From NCBI GenBank assembly GCA_016870115.1, contig VGCH01000004.1, positions 1 through 64,000 of the forward strand: 64,000 nt of DNA. The letters are read 5' to 3'. Under the pieces are notes generated by a model. It searched no databases and was not told the origin of the DNA. It was given only the letters and a program-made list of their open reading frames with translations. The DNA is from Alphaproteobacteria bacterium (lineage in GTDB: Bacteria; Pseudomonadota; Alphaproteobacteria; Reyranellales; Reyranellaceae). Shown here piece after piece: positions 44,820 through 54,151 of the stretch (the first letter of the stretch is position 1; each line of letters starts with the position of its first letter). Made by a program: the position numbers and the translations under genes.

Positions 44820-45240
44820 GCCGGTCGAGGAAGCCGAAGAACTTGCGCAGATCGGCCTCCGACCAGTCGGTGAAGGCGCCCGCGAGGCCGGGCATCAGCG
44901 TCTCGATGGCCGCGCGATGGCACTTGAGGCCGGCCGGCGTGATGGTGAGCAGCTTGGACCGGCCATCGACGCCGTGATCCTTCTCCGCGAGCCAGCCGCG
45001 CGCCACCAGCTTCTGGACATTCTTGGTGACGCCGGGCTGGGGCTGTTGCAAAGCGCGAGCGATGCCGGTGACCGTCTTGGGCTCGCCCGGCCGGTGGCTG
45101 AAATGGTTGAGCAGGACAAACAGCGGCATCGGCAGCTCAAGCGGCCGAAGCACGCGGTTGGCCTCGGCCGTCGCCAGTTGCTCGACGATGCCGATCCAGT
45201 TGACGATTCGAAAGGGAAGCGGCGGCGCGGGATCGGTCAC
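44791..45240 (-). CDS. MarR family transcriptional regulator
   Basis: 149-aa winged-helix regulator: LELPMPLFVLLNHFSH, the recognition region TGIARALQQPQPGVTKNVQK and the wing EKDHGVDGRSKLLTITPAG. GTG 45240 overlaps the nitroreductase stop (GTGA), so it is cotranscribed with that gene and probably represses the shared promoter at 46425-46453, where three copies of ATTC-N4-GAAT are found. Confidence 0.87.
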   Translation of the reverse strand: MTDPAPPLPFRIVNWIGIVEQLATAEANRVLRPLELPMPLFVLLNHFSHRPGEPKTVTGIARALQQPQPGVTKNVQKLVARGWLAEKDHGVDGRSKLLTITPAGLKCHRAAIETLMPGLAGAFTDWSEADLRKFFGFLDRLKLWLDGHR

Positions 45241-46394
45241 GCGGTGATGAAACTCGCAAGCGCCCGTCGCGGTGACGGGCCGGGGTCGCGAGCATAGCCC
45301 AGACGGAAGAACATCTGCAGTGTCCGATCCGCCGCCGTCGCGGTTTCGCGGCGCATCGCGGCCATGAGATCCGCCATCTCGGGATATTCCTGCAGGGTCT
45401 GGCTGTGCGGCTGGAGGGCGACGCCCAGCGACGTCGCCTGCAACTGGAGCCGCACATAGGCCCGGCCCACCGTGATCTGGCTCGCCCGATCGTTGGCGGC
45501 GCTGGTGAGCCAGCCGAAGGCGCGGGCCGAGGCATAGCCCGCCAGCGCATAGTCGCGGCCGCCCTGGAACGCCATGGTGCCTGGCGTCATCGCCTTCTCC
45601 GGGGTCATGACACCGGCATGGCGCAGCGCCCACATCATCGGCCCTTTCAGCGAAATGCCATCGCGGTGGCGCGCGATCTCGGCCGCGCCCACACGCACCA
45701 CGTCGATGCTCTCCTTGTGGGTGCGCGGGAGGTTCATCTCGAGATCGCTGCCGGCAACGCCCAGCGCCCGGAGCCTGTCCACATGCGCGGGTTCATCGGC
45801 GATCGCGATCGCGAGACCGGCCGGCGGCGCGCCGCCCGACAGCGCGGCGCGATGCGCGGGATCGAGCGGGCGCGCCTCGAAGGCGGTCTTGACCGTGCGC
45901 CGGCGCGGTACCTCGGCGAACAGCGGATCGACCGCCAACCCGGGCACCCGGCGCAGCACAATTCGCGCGACCGGCCGACCATCGACCGACGTCGCGTCGA
46001 AGGCGCCGTCGGGAAACAGCGTCACCTCGCTTGCGAAGCCGTCGGCCGCCGCCGCCATCGCGAGAATCTCGAGAAAGCAGCCATGCCCGATCATGATCTG
46101 ACGCGAATAGGGATCGGTCTGCGGCAGGAGCCGCGTGCGATCCACGTACAGCTGGATCGTGTCGGGTACGGATAGATCGACCGCCCAGGATTGGAGATTG
46201 TGCGGATTGGGCGCCAGCAGCGCCCAGGCGAGCGCGCGGCGACGCGGGTCCTTTTCCTGCGATGCCGGCCCGCTCCAGCCCTCGATCGCGACCGCCGGCA
46301 TGGCATCGAGGCGCGGCAGCGCGAACGCCGTCCCGGCCGCGACTACCGCCCCACCCCCCAGCACCCGCAGAAACGATTTGCGCGACATCAACAT
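45237..46394 (-). CDS. Tat-exported nitroreductase/Acg-like flavoprotein
   Basis: 385-aa protein. The N-terminus has a twin-arginine-type signal (SRKSFLRVLGGG then VVAAGTAFAL), so it is probably a periplasmic FMN protein. The body fits the Acg/nitroreductase-like fold: RRALAWALLAPNPHNLQSW at the start of the domain, DPYSRQIMIGHGCFLE, and the C-terminal ATSLGVALQPHSQTLQE. Likely an NAD(P)H-independent or quinone-linked oxidoreductase; the substrate is unknown. ATG 46394 has GGAGAGG upstream. It leads an operon with marR. Confidence 0.85.
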   Translation of the reverse strand: MLMSRKSFLRVLGGGAVVAAGTAFALPRLDAMPAVAIEGWSGPASQEKDPRRRALAWALLAPNPHNLQSWAVDLSVPDTIQLYVDRTRLLPQTDPYSRQIMIGHGCFLEILAMAAAADGFASEVTLFPDGAFDATSVDGRPVARIVLRRVPGLAVDPLFAEVPRRRTVKTAFEARPLDPAHRAALSGGAPPAGLAIAIADEPAHVDRLRALGVAGSDLEMNLPRTHKESIDVVRVGAAEIARHRDGISLKGPMMWALRHAGVMTPEKAMTPGTMAFQGGRDYALAGYASARAFGWLTSAANDRASQITVGRAYVRLQLQATSLGVALQPHSQTLQEYPEMADLMAAMRRETATAADRTLQMFFRLGYARDPGPSPRRALASFITA

Positions 46395-46409
46395 GGCCCT
46401 CTCCGTTAC

Positions 46410-46474
46410 ATTCTCTGGAATGCAGATATATTCGTTGGAATATGTCTGTGCAAGCGGAATATATTCTCGGGAAT
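46410..46474 (-). promoter_or_regulatory. Promoter with triple operator, nitroreductase-marR operon
   Basis: On the minus strand TTGCAC (46448-46453) and TATATC (46425-46430), 17 bases apart, form a good promoter. Three copies of ATTC-N4-GAAT lie at 46410-46421, 46430-46441 and 46463-46474; the middle one fills the spacer and its arms extend to ATATTC/GAATAT, and a perfect GAATATATTC palindrome is at 46457-46466. Repression by the operon's own MarR protein is inferred. Confidence 0.65.
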
Positions 46475-46548
46475 GTTCACGATCCCGTGAGCCGGCCGGC
46501 GGGCGCCCTGCGGCGCTCACGATGATTTCGGGGCGGGAGCGCGCCGCG

Positions 46549-47205
46549 TCAGGTGAGCGCGACGTCGAGCAGCAGGCCGTGTTCGGCGGCGAGGTCGCAG
46601 CTCACGCGGGCATGAACGCGGCTCTGCTTGTCGAAGAACCGACCGGTGGCGCGGGTCGGGAAGACGCCCTCGTGCCAGATGCCGGGATGGATATAGATTC
46701 CGAAGGTTCCGTCTGAGGCGAGCGCCACGAAGCGCGCGGGATCGAGATCGTCGCCGGGCGGCGCCACCGGCACGACAAACGGCTGTCCATCCAGCGGCCA
46801 GAAGAGCTGGCCGCCATCGGGATGGTAGTTGCAGTGCCAGAGAAGCACGCGGTCCTGGCGCAGCGCGACACCGGGGCGGACCGCGGCGGGCGGTTCGCGA
46901 AAGCCGATGACATAGTGTCCGCCGACCGCCTCGTTGCGGCCGAACAGGCGATTGTCGCGCCACTCGCAGGCGAAGACGCCCTCGGTCGTGCCGCCCTCGT
47001 CGCCCGTGCCGGCATCGAGCGGGCGCCAGCCCTGGACCGGCCACGGCACGATCTCGATGCGGTGGGCGTGCGGATCGCGCACGATCTCGCCCAGTCCCCT
47101 CACCGTCTCCGGCGTCGCCGCGACTCGCGGCACGGCGAGCAGCCGCACGCCGTCAGGCACCTTCGGATCGAGATAGTCGAAGACCCGCGGCGCCGCGGTG
47201 CTCAC
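46549..47205 (-). CDS. allA: Ureidoglycolate lyase
   Basis: 218-aa cupin-fold protein of the AllA family, which splits ureidoglycolate to glyoxylate and urea in purine breakdown. The cupin landmarks are HYVIGF in the middle and FGIYIHPGIWHEGVFP near residue 170, the conserved family core. The length is above E. coli AllA (160) but usual for proteobacterial relatives. GTG 47205 overlaps the lysK stop (GTGA). No other allantoin genes are in the window, so its role in purine use is not supported by context. Confidence 0.78.
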   Translation of the reverse strand: MSTAAPRVFDYLDPKVPDGVRLLAVPRVAATPETVRGLGEIVRDPHAHRIEIVPWPVQGWRPLDAGTGDEGGTTEGVFACEWRDNRLFGRNEAVGGHYVIGFREPPAAVRPGVALRQDRVLLWHCNYHPDGGQLFWPLDGQPFVVPVAPPGDDLDPARFVALASDGTFGIYIHPGIWHEGVFPTRATGRFFDKQSRVHARVSCDLAAEHGLLLDVALT

Positions 47206-48800
47206 GCGGCGCGCCCGAGGTCTTCGCCCGCCAGCGCGCGCTCGATCAGACGCACGACGTTGTCGCGGCCATAGAGCTTGATAAAGGCGCCCATGCGCGG
47301 GCCCTGGCTGCTGCCCAGCAGCACCTCATAGAGCGCGGCGAACCACGACCGCAGCTCTTCCTTGGCGAAGTGCCGCTTGCCCGCCTCGTAGACCTCGTTC
47401 TGGATCGTCTCGGCTGTCGCCTCCGGCGGGAGGGCGCGCAGCACCGCGGCGAGATCGTCGAGCGCCGCGCGCTCTGCGTCGCTGGGCAGGCGGAACTTCT
47501 TTCCGGCCTTCACGAAGTCCTGGTAGTAGGCGATTGCATTGCCCAACAGCCGGTCGAGATAGGGCGCGGTCTCCGCGCTGGCGCCTGGCACGTAGCGCCG
47601 CAGATAGCCCCACAGCACGTCCTTGCTCTCGGTGTTGGCCACGCCCGCAAGGTTCAGCAGCATGCCGAAGCCCAGCCCGGCGGCGCCGTTGGCGGGCGCG
47701 GTGCCGCCGTGGATATGCCAGGCGGGATTCTCCAGCGCGCGGGCCGGCTCCTCCGCCGGCAGCTTGTCGACCGCGGCGAGATAGTCGTCGACGGCGCGCG
47801 GGATCACATCGAAATAGAGCCGCTTGGCGCGACGCGGTTGCTGGAACATGTAGAGCGCCAACGATTCAGGCGGCGCGTAACGCAGCCATTCCTCGACCGA
47901 GAGTCCGTTGCCCCTGGACTTCGAGATCTTCTTGCCCTCATCGTCGAGGAAGAGCTCGTAGTTGAAGCCCTCGGGTGGGCGGCCGTCCAGCACCTTGACG
48001 ATGCGCGCCGACAGCTCGGCCGAGGGGATCAGGTCCTTGCCATACATCTCGTAGTCGACGCCGAGCGCGAACCATCGGCCCGCCCAATCGGCCTTCCACT
48101 GGAGCTTCACGTTGCCGCCGGTCACCGGCGTCTCGACCAGCGCGCCGTCGGTGTCGCGATAGACGATCGTTCCCGCGCCGGCGTCGGTCTTCACCACCGG
48201 CACCTGCAGCACCCGGCCGGTGCGACGGCAGATCGGCAGGAAGATCGAGTAGGTGGCGCGACGCTCCTCGCCCAGGGTCGGCAGCATCAGCGCCTGGATC
48301 TCGTCGTAGTGCGCCAGCATCGCCCGCAGCATTGGATCGAAGCGGCCGGACCGGTACCACTCGGTCGCCGACTGGAACTCGTACTCGAAGCCGAAGGAGT
48401 CCAGGAACGCGCGCAGACGGGCATTGTTGGCCGCGCCGAAGCTCGGATGCTCGTTGCTGAACGGATCGGGGACCGAGGTGAGCGGCTTGCCGAGATGCGC
48501 CGCCAGCATCTCCTTGTTGGGCACGTTGTCCGGGACCTTGCGGAGCCCGTCCATGTCGTCCGAGAAACAGAAGAGTCGCGTCGGAACGTCGCTCAGCTGC
48601 GCGAATGCGCGGCGAACCATCGTGGTGCGCACCACTTCGCCGAAGGTGCCGATATGCGGCAAGCCCGAGGGTCCATAGCCGGTCTCGAACAGCACGTGGC
48701 CCTTGGATGGCGGCGCGCCCGCCAGTCGCTCGACAAGCTTGCGGGCCTCCTCGAAAGGCCAGGCCCGGGCGGCCGCGGCAAGAGCACGATTGTCAGTCAT
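47202..48800 (-). CDS. lysK: Class I lysyl-tRNA synthetase
   Basis: 532-aa class I LysRS, the archaeal type found in alphaproteobacteria instead of the class II enzyme. The Rossmann catalytic core has the HIGH-like HIGTFGE near residue 48 and the KMSKS-like KISKSRGNG near 297; a Leu-rich helical anticodon domain follows. It charges tRNA-Lys. A short GCGCC/GGCGC hairpin lies between it and the amine oxidase gene upstream. The allA gene is coupled to its 3' end. Confidence 0.95.
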   Translation of the reverse strand: MTDNRALAAAARAWPFEEARKLVERLAGAPPSKGHVLFETGYGPSGLPHIGTFGEVVRTTMVRRAFAQLSDVPTRLFCFSDDMDGLRKVPDNVPNKEMLAAHLGKPLTSVPDPFSNEHPSFGAANNARLRAFLDSFGFEYEFQSATEWYRSGRFDPMLRAMLAHYDEIQALMLPTLGEERRATYSIFLPICRRTGRVLQVPVVKTDAGAGTIVYRDTDGALVETPVTGGNVKLQWKADWAGRWFALGVDYEMYGKDLIPSAELSARIVKVLDGRPPEGFNYELFLDDEGKKISKSRGNGLSVEEWLRYAPPESLALYMFQQPRRAKRLYFDVIPRAVDDYLAAVDKLPAEEPARALENPAWHIHGGTAPANGAAGLGFGMLLNLAGVANTESKDVLWGYLRRYVPGASAETAPYLDRLLGNAIAYYQDFVKAGKKFRLPSDAERAALDDLAAVLRALPPEATAETIQNEVYEAGKRHFAKEELRSWFAALYEVLLGSSQGPRMGAFIKLYGRDNVVRLIERALAGEDLGRAA

Positions 48801-48831
48801 GCTTCCGGTCTAAGAGCGCCTTCAGGCGCCG

Positions 48832-50145
48832 TCAACGGACGCGCTTCAGGAACTCCTGCGCCTCGCGCGCGGCGCGCAGGCCGGACGCATAGGCCCCGCC
48901 GACCCGCGCTGCCCAGACCGGATCGGTCGCCTCGCCGGCGAAGAACACGCGATCATGGTGCGGACGCGCGAGCTGGCGGCGCTTGTCGACATGGCCCGGC
49001 AGGGCGGCCGAGTAGGCGCCGAGCGCGAGCGGATCCTGGCCCCAGCGCGTGACCTGCGCGCGCGCGAAGCCTGCCCGCACGCCCCCGCCATGGGTTTCCA
49101 CGAGCGCGCCCAGCGCATGAGCGATCGCGGCCTGCGTGCCCTCGCGCTCCATCGCCTGGGCCGTGGCACCGCCCATGAACACAACGGCCATGTCGCGTCC
49201 GAAGGGCCGCAGCACCGCATCGAACGGCACGCCCGCTTTGGTGAGGCCGCTCGCGGTTTGCGACGGGGCGACATCCATCGGCCGGCGGTTGAAGGCGAGA
49301 CCCACTTTGTTCAGCAGCCCCATCGGCACATGGCGGATCGCGTCCTGGCGCGCATCGGAGAGCGCTGGCGCGAAGCGCAGACTGCCCGCCGCCAGCACAC
49401 CGGTCGAGACGGTGACGATCGCGGACCGGGCGCGCACCTCGCCTTGCGCGAGCTGGATCACGATCTCGGGACCCGTCGAATCGAGGCGAAGCGCGCGCGT
49501 GCCCAGTCGCACCGGCAGCCCCCCGCCCCAGCGGCGCACCAGCTCGCCCAGTCCTTCCTCGAAGGCGAATTGCGGCTCGTTCTCCGGTTGGCGCTGCCAG
49601 TCGCGCGCCGAGTGAATCTGAGGCTCGACGCCGGCATCGAGCGGACCCATCAGGGCGAGGGCGAGGCGCTCCAGCGGATCGTTCGCGAACACGGCGCGGC
49701 CGATCGCCATGTCGGGGACCTCTTTCAACACGCTCTCCAGCCGCCGTCCGACGTCGCGGCTGTACTTCTCGAACCGGGCGTAGTCCTCGCGCTCCAGCTC
49801 CTTGCCGTCGAGGTGGAGCGTGCCGGTCTCCTTGTCCTTCACCGGCTTGCCGCCGGCCTCCCGCACCATCGCCATCGCCGGATTGATCCGTCCGGCCTCG
49901 ATCCATTGCGCCCCGAGATCGAACGGCAGGCCGAGCACGCTGCGGTCGGTGACGACGCGCCCGCCGATGCGGTCGCGCGCCTCCAGCACGACGACCCGCA
50001 GCCGCGCGGCGACCAGCGCCCGCGCGGCGGCGAGACCGGCCACACCCGCGCCCACGATCGCGACGTCGACATCGGCCGCCGCCGCCGGCCGTGCGATCGC
50101 AACCGCCGCGGCGCCCGCCAGAACCGTGCGACGGCCGGCCGCCAT
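48832..50145 (-). CDS. Flavin monoamine oxidase family protein
   Basis: 437-aa FAD enzyme with a twin-arginine-like export signal (GRRTVLAGAAAVAIARPAAA). The dinucleotide-binding motif VAIVGAGVAGLAAARAL is followed by LEARDRIGGRV and, at the C-terminus, FFAGEATDPVWAARVGGAY, all hallmarks of the amine oxidase family. It would oxidise a primary or polyamine in the periplasm; the substrate is unknown. It ends 31 bases before lysK and begins 2 bases after the sterol desaturase gene ends. Confidence 0.9.
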   Translation of the reverse strand: MAAGRRTVLAGAAAVAIARPAAAADVDVAIVGAGVAGLAAARALVAARLRVVVLEARDRIGGRVVTDRSVLGLPFDLGAQWIEAGRINPAMAMVREAGGKPVKDKETGTLHLDGKELEREDYARFEKYSRDVGRRLESVLKEVPDMAIGRAVFANDPLERLALALMGPLDAGVEPQIHSARDWQRQPENEPQFAFEEGLGELVRRWGGGLPVRLGTRALRLDSTGPEIVIQLAQGEVRARSAIVTVSTGVLAAGSLRFAPALSDARQDAIRHVPMGLLNKVGLAFNRRPMDVAPSQTASGLTKAGVPFDAVLRPFGRDMAVVFMGGATAQAMEREGTQAAIAHALGALVETHGGGVRAGFARAQVTRWGQDPLALGAYSAALPGHVDKRRQLARPHHDRVFFAGEATDPVWAARVGGAYASGLRAAREAQEFLKRVR

Positions 50146-50147
50146 CG

Positions 50148-51299
50148 TCAGCCCTTCCAGGTGAAGGGGAAGAGCTGCTGACGCACGAAGCCTTCGGGCA
50201 TGTAGTCGCCCAGCACGCCGTAGGTGCCCGGGAAGCGGCGGTCGGACTTCACCGCCGTGCCGAACAGGTGATCAAGAAAGGCGAAGTGGGCGGCGTAGTT
50301 GCGATCGATCGCCTCGCGCTCGGAGCTGTGGTGCCAGTGGTGGAAGTCCGGCGTCACCAACAGATACTTGAGCGGCGCACGATTGAAGAACTCGGGCAGG
50401 CGGACGTTGGCGTGATTGAACACCGCGTGGAAGCCCACGATCACGATGTAGGCGTCCATCGCCTCCTTGGCGAACCCCAGGACATGGAGCACGCCGAGGA
50501 TCGCCACCCGGGTCGTCACCAGTTCGAAGAGATGCAGGCGCGAGCCCACCATCCAGTCCATGTGCTGCGCGCTGTGATGCACGGCATGGAAGCGCCAGAG
50601 GAATGGCACCTCGTGATAGGCGCGGTGCGTCCAGTACTGCACCAGGTCGGCAACCAGCAGCAGGAGCAGAAGCTGCGGCACGAACGGCAGGCCGCCCACC
50701 GCGGCACGCAGCGGCTCCCACACCGCCCAGCCGAGCAGGCGATGGATCGCGAAATTCACCACCAGAAGCGCGAGCCCGACCAGCAGATGGTTCACAATGA
50801 AATGCGTGAAGTCGGTCTGCCAGCCCGGCCTGAACACCGGTTGGTCGCGGCGCAACGGGATCAGCTTCTCGATCGCGATGAAGACGAGGCTCGAGCCCAG
50901 CAGGTCGAGGATGAACCAGTCCAGCCCGAGATAGGGCGTGTTGTCGGGGAAGTCGCCCACCGGCACGCGATGGCCACCCATGGCGGCGGCGAGCGCGATG
51001 AGGCCGAGCGCCATACCGTTCAGCCGGCGATTGCGCCCCCGCACGAGGTTGGCGATCGCGAGCCCGCCCGCCACCACCATGCCGAACAGCAGAACCTCCC
51101 GCAGGATCGCCGGATCGTACTGACGGCGCAGTTCGGGCGTCGTGAGATACTGCGGAAAATGGAAGGCGAGCACCGCCAGCACCGCGAGGATGCCGAGCGA
51201 GAACGCCACGATGCCGGTCGCCCGACCCCGGCCCGGCTCCAGCGGCCCGCTTTGGCGGAACACCGCGGTCAGACCGGCGAGACGCTCGCGCAAGCTCAT
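50148..51299 (-). CDS. Sterol desaturase family protein, second copy
   Basis: 383-aa membrane protein with hydrophobic helices at about 25-50, 65-85, 90-105, 170-190 and 210-225 and the three histidine boxes HRAYH, HAVHHSAQ and HHWHH. It is longer than the copy at 43-44 kb by an N-terminal membrane segment, and the two do not look like recent duplicates. Likely a di-iron hydroxylase or desaturase of a lipid; the substrate is unknown. It lies 2 bases upstream of the amine oxidase gene on the same strand. Confidence 0.87.
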   Translation of the reverse strand: MSLRERLAGLTAVFRQSGPLEPGRGRATGIVAFSLGILAVLAVLAFHFPQYLTTPELRRQYDPAILREVLLFGMVVAGGLAIANLVRGRNRRLNGMALGLIALAAAMGGHRVPVGDFPDNTPYLGLDWFILDLLGSSLVFIAIEKLIPLRRDQPVFRPGWQTDFTHFIVNHLLVGLALLVVNFAIHRLLGWAVWEPLRAAVGGLPFVPQLLLLLLVADLVQYWTHRAYHEVPFLWRFHAVHHSAQHMDWMVGSRLHLFELVTTRVAILGVLHVLGFAKEAMDAYIVIVGFHAVFNHANVRLPEFFNRAPLKYLLVTPDFHHWHHSSEREAIDRNYAAHFAFLDHLFGTAVKSDRRFPGTYGVLGDYMPEGFVRQQLFPFTWKG

Positions 51300-51364
51300 G
51301 GGCGCGATTCTACCCGCAACCGTCGCTCGCTGCATCGACCAAGCCGCCCGTGCTATCCACGGCC

Positions 51365-54148
51365 ATGCCTTCTGCTGCCTGGCCCGCCCTGATCGCGACC
51401 GCGCGCGGCGCGCTGTGGCGCGGCGTCGAGGGCGAGGTCGAGCGGCTCGCGCCGGGCGCCCTTGCCACGCGGCTGGCGGAGGCAACGCCGCTGATCTGTC
51501 ACGCACGCGATACCGCCTTGAGGCTCGGTTTGTCGGATCTCGCGGGCCTCGACGTGTTGGAGCTGTTCGCGTTCGTGCGGCCGGCGCGATTTTGTGTGCC
51601 GACGCCGGTCGGTCTCGCCCGCGCGCTGGAGCTTGCCGAACCGCAGACGCCAGAGCAGGCGCTGGAGACGCTGCAAATCGCCGCGCAGACGCTGCTCGAT
51701 GAACTTGAGGACATGGGCGCGCTCGTCTCGGCCGACACACGCGAGATCGCGCGCGCGATGGCGCGCGGCGGCTGGTCTTGGGGTGAAGCGGTGCTGGCGG
51801 CCTGGGGCCTCTCGCCGGGCGCCGGTAGCGGTGGCCGGCCGCGTCCGGGCGCCGGGCTCGATATCTGGCGCAGCCTGCCGGAATGGGAGGAGCCGCCGCC
51901 GCCCACACCGCCGGGCTCCCAGCCGATCGAACCACGCGACGCGCGGCTGCGCCTGGGACAACTTGTGGCGGCGGGGCCGGGCCTTGCCGAAGCGCGACCG
52001 AGCCAGGGCGACTTCGCCTCGGCGGTGACGCACGCCTTCCAGCCGCGCGAAGAAGAGGATCGGCCGCATGTCGTGCTGGTCGAGGCGGGCACCGGCGTCG
52101 GCAAGACACTGGGCTATGTGGCGCCCGCGAGCCTCTGGGCGGAGCGCAATGGCGCGCCGGTCTGGATCGCGACCTACACCCGCAACCTGCAGCGCCAGAT
52201 CGACGGCGAGCTGGATCGGCTGTTCCGCGACAGTGCCGAGAAACGTCGGCGCGTGGTGATCCGCAAGGGGCGCGAAAACTATCTCTGTCTCCTGAACTAC
52301 CAGGAGGCCGCGGGACGCGTGGCGCTCACGCCCAACAACGCGATCGGGCTCGGCCTGCTGGCGCGCTGGGCGCTGGCCAGCCGCGATGGCGACATGATGG
52401 GCGGCGATCTGCCGGCGTGGCTGCTTGATCTGGTGGGACGCGGCCGCATCGCCGGCCTCGCCGACCGGCGGGGCGAGTGCATCTATTCGGCCTGCGAGCA
52501 CTACCGGAAGTGCTTTGTCGAGCGCACCGTGCGGCGCGCGCGCGAGGCCGACATCGTGATCGCCAATCATGCGCTGGTGATGGTGCAGGCCGCGATGGGC
52601 GGGCTCGACGACGCGACGCGGCCGACGCGCTACGTGTTCGACGAAGGCCATCACCTGTTCGATGCGGCCGACGGCGCGTTCGGCGCGCATCTGAGCGGCG
52701 TCGAGACGGCCGATCTCAGGCGCTGGATCCTGGGTGCCGAGGGGCGCCGCGGCAGTCGCGCGCGCGGCCTGGAGCGTCGCGTGGTCGATCTGCTGGGCGA
52801 TGATGCCGAGGCGGTCGCGGCGCTACGCAAACTCCTGAATCTGGCCCAAGCGCTGCCCGGCGGCGGCTGGGCGGAGCGCGTGGGCGATGGCACCACGAGC
52901 GGGCCGGTCGAAACGTTTCTGGCGCTGGTCCGCCAGCAGGTGCTGGCGCGCGCGGCCGGTGAAGAACAGGGCTTCGGGCGCGAATGCGATATCCGGCCGT
53001 TGGCGCCCGGCGTCGGCGAGGCCGCGACCGAACTGGCGGCCGCGTTGCAGGCGATGCTGGCGCCGGTGCGCCAGCTGCGGCAGGCGCTGCGCCAGCGGCT
53101 GGAGAGCCGCGCCGACTCGCTCGACACCGGTCAACGCAATCGCATCGAAGGCATCGACCGGTCGCTCGCCAATCGCTGCGAGCGGACGCTGGAGGCCTGG
53201 ATCGCCATGCTGCGCGGCCTCGCCGCCGACGCGGATCCCGCCTTCGTCGACTGGTTCGCGCTGGAGCGGATCGACGGGCGCGACGCCGATGTCGGCATGT
53301 ACCGGCACTATCTCGATCCCGCCGAGCCGTTCGTGAACGCCGTCATCCGGCCCTCGCATGGCGCGGTGGTGACGTCGGCCAGCCTGCGCGATTCGCTGGG
53401 CGTTCCGGCGGCCGCCAACGATCAGGCGCCGGGCGATGCCGCGGGCTGGGCCGCGGCGGAGGCGCGGACCGGCTTGCGCCACCTCGAGGTGCCGGCCGTG
53501 CGCGCCGCGATGGCCTCGCCCTTCGACTATGTGGCGCATACGCGCGTGCTCGCGGTGCGCGACGTCGCGCGCGACGACGCCGAGCAAGTGGCGGCGGCCT
53601 ATCGCGAATTGTTCCTCGCGGCGGAGGGCGGCGCGCTCGGTCTCTTCACGGCGATCGGCCGGTTGCGCGGTGTGCACCGCCGGATCGCGCCGGCGCTCGA
53701 GGCGGCCGCGATCCCGCTCTATGCCCAGCATGTCGGCGGAATGGATGCCGCGACCCTGGTCGATGTCTTCCGCGCCGAGGAGCGGTCCTGTCTGCTCGGA
53801 ACCGACGCGGTGCGCGATGGCGTCAACGTGCCGGGTCGGTCGCTGCGGCTGATCGTGTTCGATCGCGTGCCGTGGCCGCGGCCCGACATCCTTCATCGCG
53901 CCCGCAAGACGGCGTGGCGCGCGCTGGGCGGCGGCGCCTCGTCGTATGACGACATGCTGGCGCGGCTGCGGCTGAAGCAGGCCTATGGACGGCTGGTCCG
54001 GCGCGCCGACGATCGCGGCGTCTTCGTGATGCTGGACTCGCGCCTGCCGACGCGGCTCGCCGGCGCCTTTCCGCCGGGGGTCGCGATCGAACGGGTCGGT
54101 CTCGCAGACGCTGTGGCGCAGGTCCGCGCGTTCCTGGGCGAGGGTTGA
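51365..54148 (+). CDS. DinG/XPD-like ATP-dependent DNA helicase
   Basis: 927-aa superfamily 2 helicase. Walker A AGTGVGKT sits near residue 242, the DEGH box (FDEGHHLFD) near 425, and between them GECIYSACEHYRKC (about 371-384) plus Cys in NYLCLLNY supply an iron-sulfur cluster, as in DinG and XPD. The C-terminal RecA domain has LGTDAVRDGVNVPG and KQAYGRLVRR. About 240 residues precede the first motif, longer than usual, with no recognised domain. DinG proteins unwind R-loops and other structures at replication-transcription conflicts. Confidence 0.92.
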   Translation: MPSAAWPALIATARGALWRGVEGEVERLAPGALATRLAEATPLICHARDTALRLGLSDLAGLDVLELFAFVRPARFCVPTPVGLARALELAEPQTPEQALETLQIAAQTLLDELEDMGALVSADTREIARAMARGGWSWGEAVLAAWGLSPGAGSGGRPRPGAGLDIWRSLPEWEEPPPPTPPGSQPIEPRDARLRLGQLVAAGPGLAEARPSQGDFASAVTHAFQPREEEDRPHVVLVEAGTGVGKTLGYVAPASLWAERNGAPVWIATYTRNLQRQIDGELDRLFRDSAEKRRRVVIRKGRENYLCLLNYQEAAGRVALTPNNAIGLGLLARWALASRDGDMMGGDLPAWLLDLVGRGRIAGLADRRGECIYSACEHYRKCFVERTVRRAREADIVIANHALVMVQAAMGGLDDATRPTRYVFDEGHHLFDAADGAFGAHLSGVETADLRRWILGAEGRRGSRARGLERRVVDLLGDDAEAVAALRKLLNLAQALPGGGWAERVGDGTTSGPVETFLALVRQQVLARAAGEEQGFGRECDIRPLAPGVGEAATELAAALQAMLAPVRQLRQALRQRLESRADSLDTGQRNRIEGIDRSLANRCERTLEAWIAMLRGLAADADPAFVDWFALERIDGRDADVGMYRHYLDPAEPFVNAVIRPSHGAVVTSASLRDSLGVPAAANDQAPGDAAGWAAAEARTGLRHLEVPAVRAAMASPFDYVAHTRVLAVRDVARDDAEQVAAAYRELFLAAEGGALGLFTAIGRLRGVHRRIAPALEAAAIPLYAQHVGGMDAATLVDVFRAEERSCLLGTDAVRDGVNVPGRSLRLIVFDRVPWPRPDILHRARKTAWRALGGGASSYDDMLARLRLKQAYGRLVRRADDRGVFVMLDSRLPTRLAGAFPPGVAIERVGLADAVAQVRAFLGEG

Positions 54149-54151
54149 GCC

